DNA from: an uncultured Sphingomonas sp.
Lineage (GTDB): Bacteria > Pseudomonadota > Alphaproteobacteria > Sphingomonadales > Sphingomonadaceae
Length of the DNA: 64,000 nucleotides
Assembly: GCF_936927845.1 (NCBI RefSeq)
Contig: NZ_CAKZHV010000058.1
Span: forward strand, 189,314-253,313
Direction of reading: 5' to 3'
Shown: positions 1 through 8,572 of the stretch, one piece after another
Layout of the letters: each line of letters starts with the position of its first letter
How positions within the stretch are numbered: position 1 is the stretch's first letter
Program-made: the position numbers and the translations under genes
The notes under the pieces: generated by a model
Seen by the model: the letters and a program-made list of their open reading frames with translations, nothing else
Databases searched by the model: none
What the model was told of the DNA's origin: nothing

Positions 1-1
1 T

Positions 2-280
2 GGCGATCCGAACGGGCCGGGCGGCGGCTGGATGGAGGTGCTGGGCTCGGGCATGGTCCACCCCAAGGTCATCGCGGCCTGCGGGCTCGATCCCGCCGAG
101 TGGCAGGGCTTCGCCTTTGGCTGCGGGATCGACCGGCTCGCGATGCTCAAATACGGCATCGACGATCTGCGCCCGGTGTTCGAGGGCGATATCCGCTGGT
201 TGAAGCATTACGGCTTCGCCGCGCTCGACGTGCCGACCCTTTCCGCAGGCGTTGGGTCGGGCGGCGTCGGCACCGCCTGA
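2..280 (+). CDS. pheS: Phenylalanyl-tRNA synthetase alpha subunit, 3' end only
   Basis: This is the last 92 codons of a gene that begins outside the window. The fragment reads GMVHPKV, then FGCGIDRLAMLKYGIDDLR, which is the C-terminal class II synthetase core (motif 3 region) of PheS. The enzyme is an alpha2-beta2 heterotetramer that charges tRNA-Phe in the cytoplasm, and the alpha subunit carries the catalytic site. pheT follows 52 bp downstream on the same strand, the usual pheST operon order. The protein ends in a short glycine-rich tail that is probably not conserved. The identity is secure; only the upstream part is missing. Confidence 0.95.
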   Translation, partial: GDPNGPGGGWMEVLGSGMVHPKVIAACGLDPAEWQGFAFGCGIDRLAMLKYGIDDLRPVFEGDIRWLKHYGFAALDVPTLSAGVGSGGVGTA

Positions 281-332
281 ACCAGCCTATTCTTTTACCG
301 ACCCGCCCCGCGGGATCACGGAAGTCAAATCC

Positions 333-2744
333 ATGAAGTTCACGCTTTCCTGGCTCAAGGACCACCTCGACACCGAGGCGACGCTGCCTGACATCCTGAC
401 CGCGCTGACCCGCGTCGGCTTGGAGGTCGAGGGCGTCGAGAACCCGGCCGAGCGTTTGTCGGGCTTCCGCGTCGCGCGCGTGCTGACCGCCGAGCGTCAC
501 CCGCAGGCGGACAAGCTCCAGGTGCTGTCGGTCGATGCCGGCGCCAATATAAATAATGGGGGACCGCTCCAGGTCGTCTGCGGCGCACCCAACGCGCGCG
601 CCGGCCTCGTCGGCGTGTTCGGCCTGCCCGGCGCGACGGTCCCGTCGAATGGCATGGTGCTGCGCGTCGCCGCGATCCGCGGGGTCGAATCGAACGGCAT
701 GATGTGCTCGACCCGCGAACTGGAGCTGGGCGAAGACCACGACGGAATCATCGAACTGCCCGCCGACGCTCCCGTCGGCACCGACTTCGCCGCCTATGCG
801 CGGCTCGACGATCCGGTGATCGACGTATCGGTCACCCCCAACCGCCCCGATTGCATGGGCGTGCGCGGCATCGCGCGCGACCTCGCCGCCGCCGGGCTCG
901 GCACGATGAAGCCGCTCGACGTGCATGCGGTCGCGGGCGAGGGTGCCGGACCCGAGGTGCGCATCGAGGACACGGCGGGCTGCCGCGCCTTCTACGCGCA
1001 ATCGGTGACCGGCGTCGCGAACGGCGAGTCACCCGAATGGCTGCGTCGCCGACTCACCGCCATCGGGCAGAAGCCGATCAGCGCTTTGGTCGACGTGACC
1101 AACTACGTGATGATCGACCTTGGCCGTCCCCTGCACGTCTACGATCGCGCCAAGCTGTCGGGCGCGCTGGTCGCGCGTCCCGCGCGCAACGGCGAGGAGG
1201 TGCTCGCGCTCAACGGCCGCAGCTATTCCTTGCGAGCGGGCATGACGGTGATCGCCGACGACGCCGCGGTTCACGACATCGGCGGCGTCATGGGCGGCGA
1301 GCATTCGGGTGTCACCGCCGACACGACCGACGTGCTGATCGAGTGCGCGTACTTCGACCCCGACGCGATCGCGCGCACCGGACAGGCGCTGCAACTCAGC
1401 AGCGACGCGCGCACCCGGTTCGAGCGCGGGGTCGACCCCGCCTTCCTCGACGACGGGCTCGCGATCGCGACCCGCATGGTGGTCGAGCTGTGCGGCGGGC
1501 AGCCGAGCGCGGTGACGCGCGTTGGCGAGCCGCCGCTCGAGCCGCGCCGCTACGCCTATGATCCGGCACGTGCCGAGACGCTCGGCGGCCTCGCGGTCGC
1601 GCCCGAGCGCCAGCGCGAAATCCTGACGTCGCTCGGCTTCACGGTCGGTGACGACTGGCAGGTAACGGTCCCGACCTGGCGCCCCGACATCGACGGCAGC
1701 GCCGATCTGGTCGAGGAGGTGATCCGCATCGAGGGGATCGACAACGTCCCCTCGGTCGCGCTGCCGCGCCCCGCCGGCGTCGCGACGCCGACCGCGACGC
1801 CCGCGCAGAAGCTGGAACGCCGCGTTCGCCGCGCCGCCGCCGCGCGCGGGCTCGACGAGGCGGTGACGTGGAGCTTCGTGTCCGATCCCGCCGCGGCGGT
1901 GTTCGGCGGCGGCGACTGGACGCTCGCCAACCCGATCAGCGAGGAGCTCAAGGTCATGCGCCCGTCGCTGCTGCCCGGCCTGCTCTCGGCGGCCGAGCGC
2001 AACCTGAAGCGCGGGGCGGAAAGCGTGCGGCTGTTCGAGCTCGGTCGCCGTTATCTTGCCGGCGGCAAGGACGGCGCGGCGGACGAGCGCGCGACGCTCG
2101 GCCTCGTGCTCGCCGGCAACGCGCGCGCGCGCGGCTGGCGGACGGGCAAGGCGGCGGCGTTCGACGCCTTCGATGCCAAGGCGGAGGCGCTGGCGCTGCT
2201 CGCCGCCGCGGGTGCGCCGGTCGACAATCTGCAGGTGCTGGGCGCGGACGGTGTCTGGTCGGGCGAGGCGTGGCATCCCGGCCAGTCGGGCACGCTCAGG
2301 CTCGGGCCGAAAACCGTGCTCGCCGCCTTCGGCATGCTCCACCCGCGCACGTTGAAGGCGTTCGACCTGTCGGGCCCGGTCGCCGCAGTTGAGCTCTACC
2401 TCGACGCCATCCCCGCGAAGCGCGGCGCGTCTGGCTTCATGCGCGCGCCCTACGCGCCGCCCGCGCTCCAGCAGGTCCGCCGCGACTTCGCGTTCGTGGT
2501 GCCGGTGGGCGTGAGCGCCGACGCGCTGACCCGCGTGGTGAAGGGCGCGGACAAGGCGGCGATCGTCTCCGCGCGCGTGTTCGACGTGTTCACCGGCGCG
2601 GGCGTCGAGCCCGATACCAAGTCGGTCGCGCTCGAAATCGTGCTCCAGCCGGGCGAGAAGAGCTTCACCGACGCGGAGTTGAAGGCGATCAGCGACAAGG
2701 TCGTCATCGCCGCCGCGAAGCAGGGCGCGACGCTTCGCGGATAA
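333..2744 (+). CDS. pheT: Phenylalanyl-tRNA synthetase beta subunit
   Basis: An 803-residue protein of normal PheT length. The N-terminus MKFTLSWLKDHLDTEATL fits the family, so the ATG at 333 is preferred over an upstream in-frame start at 252 that lies inside pheS. An OB-fold tRNA-binding domain occupies roughly residues 40-150 (HPQADKLQVLSVDAG, then MMCSTRELELGEDHDGI). The B3/B4 editing and B5 domains follow (SVTPNRPDCMGVRGIARDL; RPDIDGSADLVEEVIRIEG). The C-terminal ferredoxin-like anticodon-binding domain starts near residue 710 (QQVRRDFAFVVP). It partners PheS in charging tRNA-Phe and proofreads mischarged tyrosine. A strong hairpin directly behind the stop codon ends the operon. Confidence 0.97.
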   Translation: MKFTLSWLKDHLDTEATLPDILTALTRVGLEVEGVENPAERLSGFRVARVLTAERHPQADKLQVLSVDAGANINNGGPLQVVCGAPNARAGLVGVFGLPGATVPSNGMVLRVAAIRGVESNGMMCSTRELELGEDHDGIIELPADAPVGTDFAAYARLDDPVIDVSVTPNRPDCMGVRGIARDLAAAGLGTMKPLDVHAVAGEGAGPEVRIEDTAGCRAFYAQSVTGVANGESPEWLRRRLTAIGQKPISALVDVTNYVMIDLGRPLHVYDRAKLSGALVARPARNGEEVLALNGRSYSLRAGMTVIADDAAVHDIGGVMGGEHSGVTADTTDVLIECAYFDPDAIARTGQALQLSSDARTRFERGVDPAFLDDGLAIATRMVVELCGGQPSAVTRVGEPPLEPRRYAYDPARAETLGGLAVAPERQREILTSLGFTVGDDWQVTVPTWRPDIDGSADLVEEVIRIEGIDNVPSVALPRPAGVATPTATPAQKLERRVRRAAAARGLDEAVTWSFVSDPAAAVFGGGDWTLANPISEELKVMRPSLLPGLLSAAERNLKRGAESVRLFELGRRYLAGGKDGAADERATLGLVLAGNARARGWRTGKAAAFDAFDAKAEALALLAAAGAPVDNLQVLGADGVWSGEAWHPGQSGTLRLGPKTVLAAFGMLHPRTLKAFDLSGPVAAVELYLDAIPAKRGASGFMRAPYAPPALQQVRRDFAFVVPVGVSADALTRVVKGADKAAIVSARVFDVFTGAGVEPDTKSVALEIVLQPGEKSFTDAELKAISDKVVIAAAKQGATLRG

Positions 2745-2747
2745 GCA

Positions 2748-2786
2748 AACGGGCGGGTGCCACCGCGCCCGCCCGTTCGAACTTTT
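2748..2786 (+). terminator. Terminator after pheT
   Basis: A perfect 10-bp inverted repeat (AACGGGCGGG at 2748-2757 and CCCGCCCGTT at 2768-2777, loop of 10) starts 3 bp after the pheT stop and is followed by a short T run (CTTTTG). It also sits at the 3' end of the convergent dnaN gene and could serve both. Confidence 0.75.
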
Positions 2787-2828
2787 GACCATGGTGGCCG
2801 GACGCAGCGACGCCCGGTCAGGTGGCGG

Positions 2829-3929
2829 TCACACCCGCATCGGCATCAGCACGTAGAGCGCGGGCGACTTGTCGTTCTCGCGGATCAGCGTCGGCGCGGC
2901 GGCGTCGGCCAGGTGGACCTCGACCAGGTCGCTGTCGATCTGCCCCAGAATATCGAGCAGATAGCGGCTGTTGAAGCCGATCTCGAACGGCGCCGACACA
3001 TACTCGCCCGGCACTTCCTCCGCCGCGGTGCCGTTCTCGGGGCTGGTCACCGACAGCGTGATGCGGTCGCGGTCGAGCCCCATCTTCACCGCGCGCGTCT
3101 TCTCGGTCGCGATCGTCGAGACGCGGTCGACGCCCTCCATGAAGCTCTTGGGATCGAGCTTCAGGATCTTGTCGTTCGCGGTCGGGATGACACGGCTGTA
3201 ATCGGGGAAGGTGCCGTCGATCAGCTTCGACGTCAGGATCGCGCTGCCCAGATCGAAGCGGATCTTGGTCGAGGACAGCGACACGCCGACCGAGCCGTCG
3301 ACCTCGTCGAGCAGCTTGCGCAGCTCGGCGATGCATTTGCGCGGCACGATCACGTCGGGCATCCCGTCCGACCCTTCGGGCTTCGCGACCGTCACGCGCG
3401 CGAGGCGGTGGCCGTCGGTCGCCGCCGCCTTCAGCACGTCGTCCGACAGGTGCAGGAAGATGCCGTTCAGATAATAACGCGTTTCTTCCGTAGAGATCGC
3501 GAAGCGCGTCTTGTCGATGATCTGCTTGAGCGTCTCGGCCGGCAGCTCGAAACTGGTCGGCAGCTCGCCTTCCGCGATCACCGGGAAGTCGTCGCGCGGC
3601 AGCGTGCCCAGGCTGAACCGCGCGCGCCCCGCGACGATCGCCATCCGCCCGTCCGCCGCCGACAGCGACACCTGCGCGCCCTCGGGCAGCTTGCGCGCGA
3701 TGTCGAACAGCGTGTGCGCCGACACGGTGATCGCACCGGGCTGGTCGACCGCGGCCGCGACGCTCTCGTTGATCTGCAGGTCGAGGTCGGTCGCCATCAG
3801 CCTGAGCGAGCCTTCCACGGCCTCGATCAGCACGTTGGACAGGATCGGGATGGTGTTGCGCCGTTCCACCACCGATTGCACGTGGCTCAGCCCCTTGAGG
3901 AGCGTTGCGCGTTCGATCGTCGCCTTCAT
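2829..3929 (-). CDS. dnaN: DNA polymerase III beta subunit (sliding clamp)
   Basis: A 366-residue protein of standard clamp length, beginning MKATIERATLLKGLSHVQSV and ending YVLMPMRV, the typical clamp C-terminus. Three repeated clamp domains are recognisable (about 1-120, 125-250, 250-366), including LMATDLDLQI and the internal RFAISTEETRYYLNGIFLH. The dimeric ring tethers the replicative polymerase and repair partners to DNA. It lies convergent with pheT. dnaA and recF are not adjacent, which is common in alphaproteobacteria, so this locus does not by itself mark the replication origin. Confidence 0.97.
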   Translation of the reverse strand: MKATIERATLLKGLSHVQSVVERRNTIPILSNVLIEAVEGSLRLMATDLDLQINESVAAAVDQPGAITVSAHTLFDIARKLPEGAQVSLSAADGRMAIVAGRARFSLGTLPRDDFPVIAEGELPTSFELPAETLKQIIDKTRFAISTEETRYYLNGIFLHLSDDVLKAAATDGHRLARVTVAKPEGSDGMPDVIVPRKCIAELRKLLDEVDGSVGVSLSSTKIRFDLGSAILTSKLIDGTFPDYSRVIPTANDKILKLDPKSFMEGVDRVSTIATEKTRAVKMGLDRDRITLSVTSPENGTAAEEVPGEYVSAPFEIGFNSRYLLDILGQIDSDLVEVHLADAAAPTLIRENDKSPALYVLMPMRV

Positions 3930-3984
3930 CGAAAATCCCCCGGCCCGCAGGTCTTTACCAGGGGCGATATGGCCAATGTTTCCT

Positions 3985-4022
3985 AGCCAAAAGAAAACGG
4001 CCGGAGCAAGCGCCCCGGCCGT
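3985..4022 (-). terminator. Terminator of the outer membrane protein gene
   Basis: Read on the minus strand, an 8-bp perfect stem (ACGGCCGG at 4022-4015 with CCGGCCGT at 4004-3997) is followed at once by TTTTCTTTT. It lies 73 bp behind the stop codon of the barrel protein gene and upstream of dnaN, a textbook intrinsic terminator. Confidence 0.8.
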
Positions 4023-4094
4023 CTTTCTTGTGCGCTTACCCTGTGAAAAGCGTTAAGAGCTTGGGGGAAAGCGTCGATCGCGCATGAAATCGCG

Positions 4095-4706
4095 TCAGAA
4101 GCGGATGCCGACACCGCCCAGCAACTGGTGACGGTCGAGGTCGATGTTGTAGCCGTCGACGTCGCCGTAGTGCGAATAACGATACTCGCCCTTCACGTAC
4201 GCGGTCGGCGTGATGTTGTACTCCAGCCCTGCGCCGACGCGGAAACCGTCGAGGTTGGTGTGGTCGCGGAATTCGGTGGTGCCCGCGGTGTAGCGCGATT
4301 CGATCCGCGCGTTGGTGTAACCGCCCTTGGCGTAGATCATCGCGAGCGGCGAGATGACGTAGCCGACGCGGCCGCCGAGGTAGATGTCGCGGCCGGCGTT
4401 GACAGAGAAGCGGTCGCCCGCGGTGAACGCATTGTAGCTGCGCGCGCGCGACGTCGAGTCGGTCAGTTCCGCGTCCGCGCCCAGCACCACGCCGCCCGCC
4501 TGGATATCATACCCGATCGCGCCGCCGTAGAGGAAACCGTCGCGGCCCTCGGAACTGCCGTCGCTGCCGTCCTGCAGATTGTCATAGCCCGCGAGCGCCT
4601 CGATCCGCGGGCCGGTGAACGGCGCGGCGGGGCCGGTCTGGGCGGCGGCGGGAAGCGCGGCAATGGCGGCGGCGATGGCCGTGGTGGCGAGAACGAGCGT
4701 ACGCAT
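4095..4706 (-). CDS. Outer membrane beta-barrel protein (opacity/OmpA-like)
   Basis: A 203-residue protein with a clear Sec signal peptide (MRTLVLATTAIAAAIAALPA, cleavage after AAAQ). The mature part is rich in alternating aromatic and polar beta strands (GGRVGYVISPLAMIYAKGGY; GAGLEYNITPTAYVKGEYRY) and ends in LLGGVGIRF, a C-terminal phenylalanine typical of BamA-inserted barrels. This matches the 8-strand outer membrane barrel family (OMP_b-brl, Omp25/Omp31-like). The start at 4706 is chosen because a GGAG sits 6 bases before it and the signal peptide begins there; an in-frame ATG at 4718 would add four residues. Function is structural or unknown. Confidence 0.85.
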   Translation of the reverse strand: MRTLVLATTAIAAAIAALPAAAQTGPAAPFTGPRIEALAGYDNLQDGSDGSSEGRDGFLYGGAIGYDIQAGGVVLGADAELTDSTSRARSYNAFTAGDRFSVNAGRDIYLGGRVGYVISPLAMIYAKGGYTNARIESRYTAGTTEFRDHTNLDGFRVGAGLEYNITPTAYVKGEYRYSHYGDVDGYNIDLDRHQLLGGVGIRF

Positions 4707-4842
4707 GAGCAACTCCATGTCATTCGCGCCCCTGATCTGGGGCGGGATGCGGGAAATAGTCAGCAGCGCTGCCGGTTGCATGAACCTCACCTAAACAGCT
4801 TTTCGCGTTGCTTTCGCGCCACACCCGGTTGACACCGCGGTC

Positions 4843-5502
4843 ATGGGAACAGGGTTCGATCAGCGTGTGCAGCCAGCGCGGCGGCAGGGCCGCGACTTCG
4901 TCGCGCGCCACGGCGAGACGGTGTTCAACGCCGCGCGGCGGATGCAGGGCGACCACCCGCACACGCCGCTGACCCGCGCGGGGTTCGCGCAGGCGGACGA
5001 AATGGGGCGGGCGCTGCGCGACCGGTTGGGCGTGCGCCCGACGCTGACGTTATGGGCCTCGCCGACGGGGCGTGCGCTCCAGACGCTGGCGATCATCGCC
5101 GAACATCTGGAACTCGACTGGCACCAGGCGCGCACCGACGCACGGCTGGTCGAGATCGACATGGGAAGCTGGGGCGGTCGCTATTACGCCGACGTCGTCG
5201 CCGAGGTCGGCCCGGTAGTGGACGGCGAAGGACTGCTCCGCTGCGCGCCGGACGGGGAAAGCTACCCGGCGATCGCGACGCGGATAGGCGGCTGGCTCGC
5301 CGACACCGACCATGATCCGGGCGACCGGCTGGTCGTCATGCACGGTATCTCCAGCCGGGTCCTGCGCGGTGTGGCGACCGGCGCGCCCGTCGGGGCGTGC
5401 GGCGCTCCGGTGCTGCCGGGACATCCGCAGGGCAGCGTGTCGCTGATCGAGCGCGGGGAAGAGACGCTGGTGCACCGCGGCACCGGCTACGCGCCGGCGT
5501 GA
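4843..5502 (+). CDS. Histidine phosphatase family protein
   Basis: A 219-residue member of the phosphoglycerate mutase-like superfamily. The catalytic RHGET motif is at residues 22-26, followed by FNAARRMQGD and PLTRAGFAQA. The second histidine is in VVMHGISSRVLRG, and the acid region is LVEIDMGSWGG. Such enzymes form a phosphohistidine intermediate and hydrolyse small phosphoesters; the substrate cannot be read from sequence. About 17 residues precede the core, so the real start may be a GTG at 4867. It is divergent from the barrel gene, and an IalB-like gene follows after 7 bp. Confidence 0.85.
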   Translation: MGTGFDQRVQPARRQGRDFVARHGETVFNAARRMQGDHPHTPLTRAGFAQADEMGRALRDRLGVRPTLTLWASPTGRALQTLAIIAEHLELDWHQARTDARLVEIDMGSWGGRYYADVVAEVGPVVDGEGLLRCAPDGESYPAIATRIGGWLADTDHDPGDRLVVMHGISSRVLRGVATGAPVGACGAPVLPGHPQGSVSLIERGEETLVHRGTGYAPA

Positions 5503-5509
5503 CGCGCGC

Positions 5510-5989
5510 GTGAGCGGCGGCGTAATCCTTCTCGCGCTCGCGCTGTTGCTGGGCGAGCGCGACGCGATTGGCGTGTGGCAGCGTTGGGGCGCGATCCGCG
5601 ACGCGGGGCCTCCGCGGCGCTGCTTCGCACTTGCGCAACCAGTCACTGCCAGCGGCGGTACCGACACGCGCGGCGGCTTCGCGAGCGTGGCCGCGCGCAC
5701 CGACGCGGCGCGACGCCCCGCGGTGTTCGTGCGCTTCTCGGTGCTCCGCCAGCCCGGTACGCCGATCACGCTGACGATTGGCGAACGGCGGTTCGGTCTG
5801 CGCGGCGACACGCGCGGTGCGCGCGCGCCCGATGCCGCGGCCGACCGCGCGATCGTCGCGGCGATGCGCGGCGGTCGCAGCATGAGCGTGTCGGGGGTTG
5901 CGACCGGCGGGCGTCCGTTCGCCGACACCTACGCGCTCGACGGTGCCGCTACCGCGATCGACGCGGCAAGCCTCGCCTGCGCGCGCTGA
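5510..5989 (+). CDS. IalB-like (invasion-associated locus B family) protein
   Basis: A 159-residue protein starting with GTG. A short hydrophobic N-terminus (GGVILLALALLLG) suggests export or anchoring. The body follows the sphingomonad IalB-like pattern as I recognise it: GVWQRWGAIRD, a lone Cys in PRRCFALAQP, a VFVRFSVLRQPGTPITLTIG strand, then DRAIVAAMRGG and a C-terminal ALDGAATAIDAASLACA. In Bartonella the founding member is linked to erythrocyte invasion; environmental relatives are of unknown function. It sits 7 bp behind the phosphatase gene, so they are probably co-transcribed. Family assignment is moderate. Confidence 0.65.
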   Translation: MSGGVILLALALLLGERDAIGVWQRWGAIRDAGPPRRCFALAQPVTASGGTDTRGGFASVAARTDAARRPAVFVRFSVLRQPGTPITLTIGERRFGLRGDTRGARAPDAAADRAIVAAMRGGRSMSVSGVATGGRPFADTYALDGAATAIDAASLACAR

Positions 5990-6152
5990 GGCGTCGGCGC
6001 CAGCGGCGATCGGCGAGTCGTCTGCGGCGAAGCGAGCGATCGCCGCAGCTTTGTAGCAACCGTCAGCCGCGTCGTGCGTTGGTGCAGCATGATCGAACGG
6101 GGATGGCGTCGCCATCGCCGCCTTCGTTGTTTCTTTTGTTAGTGCGTGACCC

Positions 6153-6419
6153 ATGAACGAGCCAATGCGGGGCGAGCGTCCCGTTCACCACGATTTCCGC
6201 CTGCAGGAGCGCGACGGCGCGCCGACGAACCCCGGCAACGCCCCGCACGGTGCGCCATTCGTCGCCGCACGCGATGCGCTGCGCCAGGCTTGGGCACCCC
6301 CGCTCGACACCTTCGTGACTGAAGACCTGCCGATGCTGCTGACCCGGTTGAACCTCGTCCAGCCGGTCGTGTCGGACAAGCGCTCGTCCAACACTGCGCT
6401 GGCGCCCGACCGCTTATAA
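6153..6419 (+). CDS. Small hypothetical protein
   Basis: An 88-residue reading frame starting with ATG (MNEPMRGERPVHHDFRLQ). It has a strong GC bias at third codon positions like neighbouring genes, which supports coding. No family is recognised. There is no signal peptide, membrane segment or cysteine. It is polar, with a proline-rich middle and a hydrophobic patch (LPMLLTRLNLVQPVV). It lies alone between the IalB-like gene and gpsA, with no clear Shine-Dalgarno sequence. Confidence 0.5.
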   Translation: MNEPMRGERPVHHDFRLQERDGAPTNPGNAPHGAPFVAARDALRQAWAPPLDTFVTEDLPMLLTRLNLVQPVVSDKRSSNTALAPDRL

Positions 6420-6442
6420 GCGCGAACCAGCGCGCGACCGGG

Positions 6443-7414
6443 TCACGCCTCCGCGCGGAGCGGACGTGACAGCAGCGCCTCGATCGTCGCGGTGACCGGC
6501 GCGCCCTCTAGCAAGCGGCACACCGCCTCGGTGATCGGCATGTCGACGCCCGCCTGCGCCGCGGCCTCGCGCAGCACCGGGGCGGTGTGCGCGCCCTCGG
6601 CGACCGTCAGTCGGTTCGCCAGCAGCGTTGCCGCCGGGCTACCCTGACCGATACCGCGCCCGAGCGAGAAGTTACGCGAACTGGTCGACGAGCACGTCAG
6701 CACCAGATCGCCGAGCCCCGACAACCCCGCGAGCGTCTCCGCGCGGGCACCGCGCGCCAGCCCGAAACGCGTCATCTCGGCGAATCCGCGCGCGATCAAC
6801 GCGGCACGCGCATTCTGTCCCAGTCCGGCGCCATCGACCACGCCGCACGCGATCGCGAGCACGTTCTTGACCGCGCCACCGATCTCCGCGCCGATCACGT
6901 CGCTCGATGCGTAAGGGCGAAAGGCCGGCTGCGCGATCAATGCGGCGAGTTCGGCGGCGAGCGCAGGGTCCTCCGCTGCCAGCGTCACGGCGGTGGGCAA
7001 ACCCGCGGCAACCTCATGCGCGAAGGTCGGGCCCGACAAGACCGCGATCGGCGCGCCGGGCACCGCCTGCCGCGCGACCTCGTGCAAGGGCAGCAGCGTG
7101 CCGGCCTCGATCCCCTTGGAACACAGGATCAGCGGCGCGGTGTGATCACGCAGATGCGCCAGCACCGCGCGCATGTGCTGCGCCGGGGTGACGACCAGGA
7201 TGGCGCGCGCACCAGCGAGTGCGGACCAGTCCTGCGTCGCCTTGATAGAGGGTGACAGCGCGATGTCGGGCAGGAAGGCGGCGTTCCGGTGCGCCGCGTT
7301 GATATCCGCCACCACCTCGGGCTCGCGTGCCCACAATCTCACCGCGTGGCCCGCATTTGCCGCGACCTGCGCCAGCGCGGTGCCCCACGCCCCGCCGCCG
7401 ATGACGCCGATCAC
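6443..7414 (-). CDS. gpsA: NAD(P)H-dependent glycerol-3-phosphate dehydrogenase
   Basis: A 323-residue protein starting with GTG at 7414, where the Rossmann motif begins at once (VIGVIGGGAWGTALAQVAAN). Further marks are VTPAQHMRAVL, LCSKGIEAGTLLPL, the conserved lysine in GGAVKNVLAIACG and LSGLGDLVLTCSS. It reduces dihydroxyacetone phosphate to sn-glycerol 3-phosphate, the backbone for phospholipids. The GTGA start overlaps the tsaD stop by 4 bases, so the two genes are translationally coupled. The open frame extends further upstream but only through tsaD. Confidence 0.96.
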   Translation of the reverse strand: MIGVIGGGAWGTALAQVAANAGHAVRLWAREPEVVADINAAHRNAAFLPDIALSPSIKATQDWSALAGARAILVVTPAQHMRAVLAHLRDHTAPLILCSKGIEAGTLLPLHEVARQAVPGAPIAVLSGPTFAHEVAAGLPTAVTLAAEDPALAAELAALIAQPAFRPYASSDVIGAEIGGAVKNVLAIACGVVDGAGLGQNARAALIARGFAEMTRFGLARGARAETLAGLSGLGDLVLTCSSTSSRNFSLGRGIGQGSPAATLLANRLTVAEGAHTAPVLREAAAQAGVDMPITEAVCRLLEGAPVTATIEALLSRPLRAEA

Positions 7415-8436
7415 GCCTTCACCCCCGCGCCGCGCACCGCCTCGGCGCGCGGGTCGAGCGGCCAGCGCGGGCGCGCGGGCACATCGAGCGGGTCGGTCAA
7501 CCCGGCGGCGAAGCGCTCCGTCCCCGCCCAGGCGATCATCGCGGCATTGTCGGTGCATAGCCACAAAGGCGGCGCGACGAAGCGCAAGTCGTGCTCGGCC
7601 GCGAGCGACTGTAGCGCGGCGCGGATCGCCGAATTGGCGGCAACTCCGCCCGCGACGACCAGCGCGGTGACCGGCCCGGCGCGCCCCAGCGCGCGGCGGG
7701 TGCGATCGACTAGGCAATCGACCACTGCCGCTTGGAACGACGCGGCCAGATCAACCGCTGCGTGATCGTTCGCCGCGCGCGCCACCGCGGCCTTCAGCCC
7801 GGCGAAGGAGAAATGCGGCTCGCTCGATCGCAGCAGCGGGCGCGGCAGCGGCACCGCGCGCGGGTCACCGTCCAGCGCGGCCCGCTCGACCGCGGGGCCG
7901 CCCGGGAACCCCAGTCCCAGGATCTTCGCGGTCTTGTCGAACGCCTCGCCCGCGGCATCGTCGATCGTGGTGGCGAGCCGGCGATAGCGCGCGACACCCT
8001 CGACCAGCAGCAACTGACAATGCCCGCCCGACACGAGCAGCAGCAGGTATGGAAAGTCGAGATCGGGATCGGACAGTCGCGGGCTCAGCGCATGCCCCTC
8101 GAGGTGGTTGACCGCGACCAGCGGCTTGCCCGCCGCATGCGCCAGCGCCTTGCCGGTGACGAGCCCGACCATCACGCCGCCGATCAGCCCCGGCCCCGCG
8201 GTCGCGGCGACCGCGTCGACCTGCGCGAGCGTGACCCCTGCATCGGCGAGTGCTGCGGCGACCAGCGGCTCCAGCGCCTCGACATGCGCGCGCGCCGCGA
8301 TCTCGGGCACAACCCCGCCATAGGGCGCGTGCGCCGCCTCCTGCCCCAGCAGACGATGCGCCAGCACCTGGCGGTCGCCGGTGACCAGCGCGGCAGCGGT
8401 TTCGTCGCAGGAGGATTCAAGACCCAGGATCAGCAT
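7411..8436 (-). CDS. tsaD: tRNA N6-adenosine threonylcarbamoyltransferase
   Basis: A 341-residue Kae1/TsaD protein of standard length starting MLILGLESSCDETAAALV. It contains the metal-binding NHLEGHALS, the LLVSGGHCQLLLVEG loop, the nucleotide-binding VVAGGVAANSAIR, and C-terminal CTDNAAMIAWAG. With TsaB, TsaE and TsaC it makes the t6A37 modification in ANN-decoding tRNAs. It is first in a tsaD-gpsA operon and divergent from hemC, an arrangement often seen in alphaproteobacteria. An upstream in-frame start at 8502 adds residues foreign to the family. Confidence 0.97.
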   Translation of the reverse strand: MLILGLESSCDETAAALVTGDRQVLAHRLLGQEAAHAPYGGVVPEIAARAHVEALEPLVAAALADAGVTLAQVDAVAATAGPGLIGGVMVGLVTGKALAHAAGKPLVAVNHLEGHALSPRLSDPDLDFPYLLLLVSGGHCQLLLVEGVARYRRLATTIDDAAGEAFDKTAKILGLGFPGGPAVERAALDGDPRAVPLPRPLLRSSEPHFSFAGLKAAVARAANDHAAVDLAASFQAAVVDCLVDRTRRALGRAGPVTALVVAGGVAANSAIRAALQSLAAEHDLRFVAPPLWLCTDNAAMIAWAGTERFAAGLTDPLDVPARPRWPLDPRAEAVRGAGVKA

Positions 8437-8572
8437 TGCCGCGATGTAGGGGATCGCGCGGCAAAGGGGAACGCGGTGCGACCATGCTACCGTCTCTGCC
8501 ACCGGCGTGGCGACACTCGCGCGACGGGACGCGCGGGTTGCTCAGGCCGGATCGGTCGGCGATAGGCGGCAC

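Noticed and set aside
1029..2792. A long open frame (587 codons) on the minus strand over pheT
   Set aside because: Shadow of a GC-rich gene: arginine- and histidine-rich composition, no motifs, and pheT on the other strand is certain.
2829..3929. Replication origin beside dnaN
   Set aside because: No dnaA gene, DnaA-box cluster or AT-rich unwinding element was seen near it.
4829..4834. TTGACA resembling a -35 box upstream of the histidine phosphatase
   Set aside because: No -10 at the right spacing before the start codon; it lies 9 bp from the ATG.
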